From: Astrocystis sublimbata | Taxonomy: Eukaryota; Ascomycota; Sordariomycetes; Xylariales; Xylariaceae | NCBI GenBank assembly: GCA_022453515.1 | Contig: JAJNNY010000026.1 | Coordinates: 372,001 to 436,000, forward strand | Direction: 5' to 3' | DNA length: 64,000 nt | Part shown: positions 60,362 to 64,000 of the stretch, piece by piece | How the letters are laid out: every line of letters starts with the position of its first letter | Numbering within the stretch: the first letter of the stretch is position 1 | Made by a program: the position numbers and the translations under genes | Notes under the pieces: generated by a model | What the model saw: the letters and a program-made list of their open reading frames with translations, nothing else | The model's database searches: none | What the model was told of the DNA's origin: nothing

Positions 60362-63300
60362 TCATGCGGTGGTTGCTGGCTCATGTGGCGACGAGGACGA
60401 GGGCTTGCCACCAGCCGGAGCTGTGGTCGATTCGTCTGATGAGCTGCTAGACTCATCCTGACCCGTTTGGGCCTCGGCACGGCTCTGGTCTCCAGGCGAA
60501 GAAATGTTCGCCTTTCTCATCAGCTTCTCTGCTTTGCGGAAAGCGGCTCTAGCATCTTCCGCAGCTCTCTCGGCTTTGGCCTGCCGGTTCCACATTGAAG
60601 CATATTTGCCGTTGAGTTCCAGGAGCTCTTCATGCGTTCCCTTCTCCGCGATGGTGCCCTGGTTAAGGACAAGAATCTGGTCGGCATGGGTGATCGTAGA
60701 CAATCGATGCCTGCATGCAAGAAAATTGTATTAGTGGCAACGTCCAAGGCAACAACGCGGTGGAAAAACTTACGCAATGATTAACATAGTTCGGCCCCGG
60801 CCAATGGTGGCAAGCCGAGACTGGATTTGCTGTTCCGTATGAGTATCAAGGGCTGAGGTGGCCTCATCAAGCATGATTATCTTGGGGTTCTTGAGAAGTG
60901 TACGCGCAATGGCAACACGCTGTTTCTCGCCGCCGCTGAGCCTCAAACCGCGTTCGCCGACCTTGGTGTTGTACTTGTCAGGGAAGGACATAATCTTGTC
61001 GTGAATGCTAGCAGCTTGGCAGGCCGCCATAACCTCCTCATCGGTCGCGTTTTGGTTAGCATAGCGCAGGTTGTACATCAGAGTGTCGTTGAACAGAATG
61101 CAGTCTTGCGGCACCACTCCTATGAAGCGCCGTACTGAATCAATCGTGACATCTTTGATGCTGTGTCCATCCACTCGAATATTGCCAGCCTGACAATTGA
61201 AATAGCGATACATCAGACGAAACAGTGTGGATTTTCCGCCACCAGACTCGCCAACAAGAGCTGTCGTGGTTCCAGGTTGACACTCGAACGAAAGATTTCG
61301 TAGAGCAGGCTTTCTCTTGTCGTAGGCGAATTTGACCTTAGAAAATTCTACGTGACCATTGCAAGAAGTCATTGCCTGGACGCCAGGACGATCTACCACA
61401 GAGGGGCGCTGCTTGAAGAGTTCGAGAAGTCGTTCGCCCGAGATCATGGACTGTTGAACTGTTCGGTAGAAGGTGCCAAAGAAATTGAGTGGGCCCTGTA
61501 GCTGGTTGAGGTACGTGATGAGAGCGACGAAGTCTCCAACCTTCCGCTGACCTTGTGTGACTTGATAGGCGCCAAGAACCATGGCAGCCAGCAGGCCAGT
61601 CATGAAAACCAAGATTTGGTACATGGTCATTAGACTAATGTTCCACGACACCTTTGCCTCGGCCTCCTGAAAGTTCGAAACTGCGGTTCTGTATCGATTG
61701 AACTCGTATTCCTCTGCGTTGAAATATTTCACAGTTTCATACGAATGGATGGACTCATTCTTGACGGCCTCCTCTTCTCTGTCCAGATTGGACATGTCTC
61801 TTCGCATGTCCGCAGTATTGGACGCTATGCGAACCGTGAGTAGGATGTAGTAGAATGTGATAATGCTCACAATGACAGCGTATAGGGTGTCAAATCGGAT
61901 GTAGAAGTAGCTGATCGCCACGAACAGGTCAATAATCATGGGGCAAACTTGAAAGGTGACCTGCTCGAGGAAGTTATTAACTGAAGATCCCTTGTTAAGC
62001 GCCGAGATGACCTCGCCAGTCCGTTTGCCAAGATGAAAGTCGAGACTCAATGCGTGAACATGCTCAAAGGCAGATGTCGTCAGAGCACGGTATGTATGCT
62101 GAGAAACAGGTATCCACAACATCATTCTCCAGGATCCAAGCAGACCAGAATTGCCCTGTAGTAACTTGTACAGCACAAGTAACCCAATCGAAGCCCATGG
62201 CATCTGTAGCGAGGACCCTTCGGGCGCATTGGGACCATTGTTGTCGGTCAGCTGATTAGTGACAAGTCCGATCTGGTAAGGTACCATTATGTTCATCCAT
62301 CTCTGAAGGAGAAGTAGCACAACACAGAGAGCAACTGCGAGTTGCAATCTCAACTGCTTAGATGGCCACATATATGGGAAGAAAACGAGGTACCCGCGAA
62401 GATACTCAATCCACGTCATGTGAGGGAGTTTCTCTGGGCGATAGAACCCAGCAGTCTCATCGACGACAGCAAAGGTCGCACTTCTCTCGACATTGGTGGT
62501 TAACTCGGGAGAGGAACGAGCGGAGGAGCGGCTGCCTGTGTGATAATCATGCGGGCCTGGAATAAGGAGTGGGGTGCTTTCGTCAGCTTCAGAATGGTAC
62601 TCTTGCTCTGGCTTTGACTTCGATGTCTCATGCTTCTCTCGACAATGCGTTAGAGCCCATATGATACAAACAATGACACTTCCTGCCATCATGCAGAGAC
62701 GGGCTCCAGACAAGCTGAGGTCTATGATCTCCCACTGGTCCATCACATTGACAGTGGCGAATCTCGCGGGGACAATGTGCACCATAATCTGATGAGGTGA
62801 GGAGAGTATGATAGCATCGCAGGCGAAGATGACTGTCTCCAAGCAGAAGGCAATCGACCACATGAGGATGAATGCCAGTCCCGGCTCGCTCTTTTTCTCA
62901 AAGAGCGTGATGAAGACATAGAGATACAGGAATGCTGCGCCCAAAGTATAGACCTATCAGGGTGTTAGTGGATGCTGCTAGAGGGTGCTATAGGAAGGGA
63001 CACAATTACTAATTTGGGTTCGCCGCACCACCAGGCATGGTCACCTTCAACACTCGTCGCAATCACTGCATGTGCAGAGATGGCTGCGCCTTGGGCAACG
63101 AATGTCAGGGTCACTGCAGCGTAGAGGCATTGGAACAGAGCTCTGATAGCAGGCGTGAATCGTGCCTCGGGCTCGGGAGCTTTCTTCTCTGCCGAACGCT
63201 TCTTGTTGCCGGGCAAGGGTCGACCTCCGGGGCCAGTGACAACCTTCGGGGCGATGCCATCTCCTTCCTTCTTGAAGACGTAAATAGAGTAGAGAGTTGC

Positions 63301-63405
63301 GAAGACTAGTAGGAAGCCCAACAGCAACGGTGAATACAGATACTGCGTTTTTGCCAAGATGCTCTTGACCAAACGATTGTTTGGTCCCACGACAGACGCG
63401 GCCAT
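60362..63405 (-). CDS. HMT1: HMT1-like vacuolar/mitochondrial ABC half-transporter
   Basis: Full-length half-size ABC transporter of the ABCB6/Hmt1 group, implicated in heavy-metal tolerance at the vacuole in fission yeast. Exons are 63010-63405, 60774-62953 and 60362-60710, giving 974 aa. The N-terminus is a TMD0-like region with several extra helices ([31 protein letters not shown]). The six-helix ABC membrane domain follows, with [20 protein letters not shown] and the [10 protein letters not shown] motif seen in this group. The nucleotide-binding domain has Walker [10 protein letters not shown], signature LSGGEKQR, Walker [13 protein letters not shown], and H-loop AHRLSTI spliced across intron 2. 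The tail is Ser-rich and acidic. The donor of intron 1 could be GTAATT (chosen) or GTGTCC six bases on. The substrate is inferred from the family. Confidence 0.93.
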
Positions 63406-64000
63406 AGTGATCTGTTGGTTGACGAGTCAGTATGGCAAGTGTTTAATTTGATCTGGACAATAAGACCGATGTCCGGATGCATGGAGAGGCGGCACGGGGA
63501 TTGGAAGTGAGATTGCACCGCATGCTGCAAGGTGGGTGTGACCTACATGATTACTGACAACCGTGGCGAAAGGTGTGCATTGCTTGCCGTGTTGACACCA
63601 CAACTACCGATTCCGACGAATGCTCTCTTCTTCACAGCCGTACTCCGGATGTCGAAGCGCAGAAGGCGACACGGGAGTATGCCTCCCTGAAACGAGAGAA
63701 ATAAGTGAACGAACGGAAGTTAGACAGATGGATGGTGAATCCAGGCGCAGCGCCTACGGACAATTACTAGATGCAGCTCCAATTAGTACTCGACTTAGTA
63801 CAGTACAGTGGACAGACCCGGCCTCAGGTGGTGGTGGGGCAGGTCACCGGATGGTGTTAGTGGCAAAAACGACACCGCCGTAGAGGGACCCAGAAGGACT
63901 AATAATAACAGGCCGGGACGATGAATTGACAGGCCAGCACTCGTTCCGGCCGAGATCAGCACCTGGGAAACTCACCGAAGCAGTATAGTGCTGCCACGAG
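63406..64000. other. HMT1-like gene 5' flank, window edge
   Basis: This contains the upstream region and leader of the ABC transporter. I see no other gene in the remaining 0.6 kb. Confidence 0.5.

Overview
The window is filamentous ascomycete (Pezizomycotina) nuclear DNA, most likely from a Sordariomycete. The evidence is many short GT-AG introns of about 45 to 240 bases, a PalH pH sensor, a multi-CBM18 chitin deacetylase, an HMT1-type ABC half-transporter, and fungal-only families such as DUF5672 and DUF2457. I cannot fix the order or genus. There are no operons, bacterial mobile elements or CRISPR. I found no convincing tRNA or rRNA gene.

Layout, left to right. 0.8-5.7 kb: CCS1 copper chaperone (-) is divergent from mitochondrial ribosomal protein MRPL23 (+), which faces urate oxidase (-). 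8.0-10.7 kb: a secreted chitin deacetylase (-) with four chitin-binding modules. 13.1-17.9 kb: two divergently transcribed DUF5672 type II membrane proteins, glycosyltransferase-like. 18.2-29.2 kb: four minus-strand genes: SEC12 (the GEF for Sar1), an intradiol dioxygenase, a patatin-type lipase with a probable one-base frameshift, and SAR1 itself. 30.3-32.6 kb: an acidic DUF2457 protein (-). 32.6-38.7 kb: a 6 kb stretch without recognisable genes that carries perfect palindromes and tandem repeats. 38.7-44.7 kb: ATP synthase delta subunit ATP16 (+), a large zinc-finger protein (+) whose in-frame stop lies at the end of a probable 51-base intron, and an alpha/beta hydrolase (-). 44.7-49.7 kb: gene-poor. 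49.7-55.0 kb: palH (+) and a ceramide synthase (+). 55.0-60.4 kb: AT-rich and gene-poor. 60.4-63.4 kb: an HMT1-like ABC transporter (-).

The genes are mostly independent housekeeping or metabolic loci. The one functional link is SEC12 with SAR1, exchange factor and GTPase of COPII vesicle formation, about 8 kb apart on the same strand. I traced splice sites by hand and checked reading phase across every junction. Only the linker between chitin-binding modules 2 and 3 of the deacetylase stays unresolved. Several coding exons are under 35 bases (MRPL23, SAR1, CCS1, ATP16, DUF5672-B) and simple ORF calling would miss them. I saw no clear new multi-gene system. The best leads are the repeated intergenic palindromes, the stop-containing 51-base intron, the C-terminus of the uricase, the GC splice donor in ATP16, and SEC12-SAR1 linkage.
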